In this document: positions 62,942 through 64,000 of the stretch, in pieces
Position numbering within the stretch: the first letter of the stretch is position 1
Layout: each line of letters begins with the position of its first letter
Virus record (IMG/VR): IMGVR_UViG_3300032782_000007
Location: 1-64,000 of that record
Source: a virus
DNA length: 64,000 nt
Direction: 5' to 3' (one strand)
The notes under the pieces: model-generated
Told to the model about the DNA's origin: nothing
Databases searched by the model: none
Seen by the model: only the letters and a program-made list of their open reading frames with translations
Made by a program: the position numbers and the translations under genes

Positions 62942-63736
62942 GTGACCGGTCTTTTGTCGTTGTCCAAGGCGCTCACGTCGGGCATAGGGGAGCGCAAGGC
63001 GGAGTGTGCGATCCTCGAGTTGGACGATCAGGACAAGCCGACAGGGAACGACTACCTCGCCTTTCAGTACTTTCCTGAGACGATCCAGGATACGAAGGCG
63101 GTCAACTACGCGCACAAGGAGATCCCCGGAGGGTCGCTGCCGCTCTACCAGTGGGTGAGTGGAGGGGAGCGCGTCATTTCCTTTCAGGCGGTGTTCTCGG
63201 CAGACGTTGATATCCTTTCCGACCCCAAAGCGTTTCAGACGCTAGTGACCAAGGGGTACGTGAGACGGAACGTCGACATCCGCACCGCGCTCCTTTGGTT
63301 GAGGCGGTTTCAGATGCCTCGGTACGGTACGGTCCAGCAGTTGGGGGTACCGCTCACGCAGGCCCCGCGCAAACTAGTTCTGAGGATCCAGAACTCGGGC
63401 ATTGGTTTGACTGGCGGCGAGGTAAGTACGGCGGTTACGTCGAACAGCGCGCAAGCCGTCATATCAAAAGCAGGCGATTCCGGCAGCGAACTAGGTCTTC
63501 TCACCGACAGCCTCATAGCGATCATGATGCAGTGTCAGGTGCAGTACGAGTCGTTCTTCCCCAGCGGACTGCCGAGGCTTGCGGTGGTCCAGCTTTCGTT
63601 CGCGCAAACCGCACAAGTTGCAGGCGCGGTCTCTTTTCCCGCAGCTACAGAGAACCTCGACTTCATCGTTAACAATGGCCGAGGCTCGCCCAACGGAGAT
63701 TACGCGCCCTACCCGATCAAGGTACACTTCGAGTAG
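62942..63736 (+). CDS. Baseplate / tail-tube-junction protein, putative
   Basis: This 264-residue protein starts at GTG 62942. The pattern FQYFPETIQDTKAVNYAHKE, LPLYQWVSGGERVISFQAVF, and a C-terminal RLAVVQLSFAQTAQVAGAVS resembles phage tail proteins that cap the tube or join it to the baseplate (T4 gp48/gp54 role) and related LysM-containing proteins. It is separated from the main baseplate cluster by fibre and mobile genes. Confidence 0.5.
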   Translation: MTGLLSLSKALTSGIGERKAECAILELDDQDKPTGNDYLAFQYFPETIQDTKAVNYAHKEIPGGSLPLYQWVSGGERVISFQAVFSADVDILSDPKAFQTLVTKGYVRRNVDIRTALLWLRRFQMPRYGTVQQLGVPLTQAPRKLVLRIQNSGIGLTGGEVSTAVTSNSAQAVISKAGDSGSELGLLTDSLIAIMMQCQVQYESFFPSGLPRLAVVQLSFAQTAQVAGAVSFPAATENLDFIVNNGRGSPNGDYAPYPIKVHFE

Positions 63737-63739
63737 CCG

Positions 63740-64000
63740 ATGCCGCTTCGTAAGGGGAAATCGCGAGCCGCGTTCTCATACAACGTGGGGGAGCTTATTC
63801 GGGCCGGCCATCCAAAGGCCCAAGCGCTCGCGATCGCCTACAAGACAGCCGATGAGGGGATGGCGTCCTATCCATTTCCTGGTGGACCCGCACAAGGCTC
63901 CCTCAGTACGGGACTCCCTGCGAAGCCTGATGCGAACAAGATCTTCGATACGTGGCTTGCCAATCTGGGCCGCGCCCCAACTGCGAAAGATCGTGAGGCA
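63740..64000 (+). CDS. Small hypothetical phage protein, partial
   Basis: The frame is open to the right edge (87 codons). It starts [20 protein letters not shown], then [18 protein letters not shown], a short helical pattern common to uncharacterised small phage proteins. It starts four bases after the previous stop. Function is unknown. Confidence 0.65.
   Translation, partial: MPLRKGKSRAAFSYNVGELIRAGHPKAQALAIAYKTADEGMASYPFPGGPAQGSLSTGLPAKPDANKIFDTWLANLGRAPTAKDREA

Noticed and set aside
1-64000. Lysis genes (endolysin, holin) and an integrase
   Set aside because: None of the proteins shows amidase, muramidase, peptidase-lysin, clear holin, or tyrosine/serine recombinase features; lifestyle cannot be inferred from this window.

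Overview
The window is 64 kb of a tailed double-stranded DNA phage genome: the structural half of a contractile-tailed (myovirus) phage with T4-like head and tail proteins. The base composition is GC-rich and nearly all genes read rightward. The left edge cuts a family A DNA polymerase gene and the right edge cuts a small gene of unknown function. The host cannot be named from the sequence. Many accessory genes carry a -10-like TANNNT box 6 to 7 bases before the start codon, which implies leaderless mRNAs, as is common in actinobacteria and Deinococcus-Thermus. The morphogenesis genes mostly have ordinary Shine-Dalgarno sites.

Layout. 0-5.2 kb: DNA polymerase end, putative small terminase, large terminase split by an HNH intein at the ATPase P-loop, two small genes. 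5.2-15.3 kb: gp20-like portal with two related LAGLIDADG inteins, two unknown head genes (the second with a probable -1 frameshift extension), a protease fused to a coiled-coil scaffold, the gp23-like capsid protein and a strong hairpin terminator. 15.3-27.1 kb: an accessory block with a free LAGLIDADG endonuclease, a 2H phosphoesterase, a capsid-derived protein with a Tat-like N terminus, many small Cys-rich proteins, a ribbon-helix-helix protein and an orphan HigA antitoxin. 27.1-35.3 kb: neck genes, tail sheath, tail tube, intrinsic terminator. 35.4-40.1 kb: inserted cargo with a VapX/VapD-type toxin-antitoxin pair, an HTH remnant, a leftward orphan gene, a second tube-like protein, HNH endonucleases (one frameshifted) and a tandem ribbon-helix-helix regulator candidate. 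40.1-54.9 kb: tail chaperone with a -1 frameshift, tape measure, gp53-like, hub, spike, a 41-residue repeat protein, gp25-like, gp6-like and tail-tip proteins. 54.9-60.1 kb: a fibre-like protein and three tandem glycine-rich adhesin-type proteins. 60.1-64 kb: HNH and GIY-YIG endonucleases, small proteins and a late baseplate-like protein.

The morphogenesis genes work together to package DNA (terminase, portal), build and mature the head (protease-scaffold, capsid), and assemble the contractile tail (sheath, tube, chaperone, tape measure, baseplate, fibres). Over this lies a heavy load of homing elements (at least eight endonuclease-type genes from three families) and single-gene inserts with their own promoters. 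Two genome-scale signals are not explained by the genes. One is a 12-bp palindrome, GTCCGTACGGAC, found seven times exactly and twice with a changed centre, both inside and between genes. The other is the repeated leaderless promoter layout. Two candidate programmed -1 frameshifts, with canonical T-rich slippery heptamers in the right phase, and two out-of-frame tandem duplications in a tail-tip gene also deserve attention.
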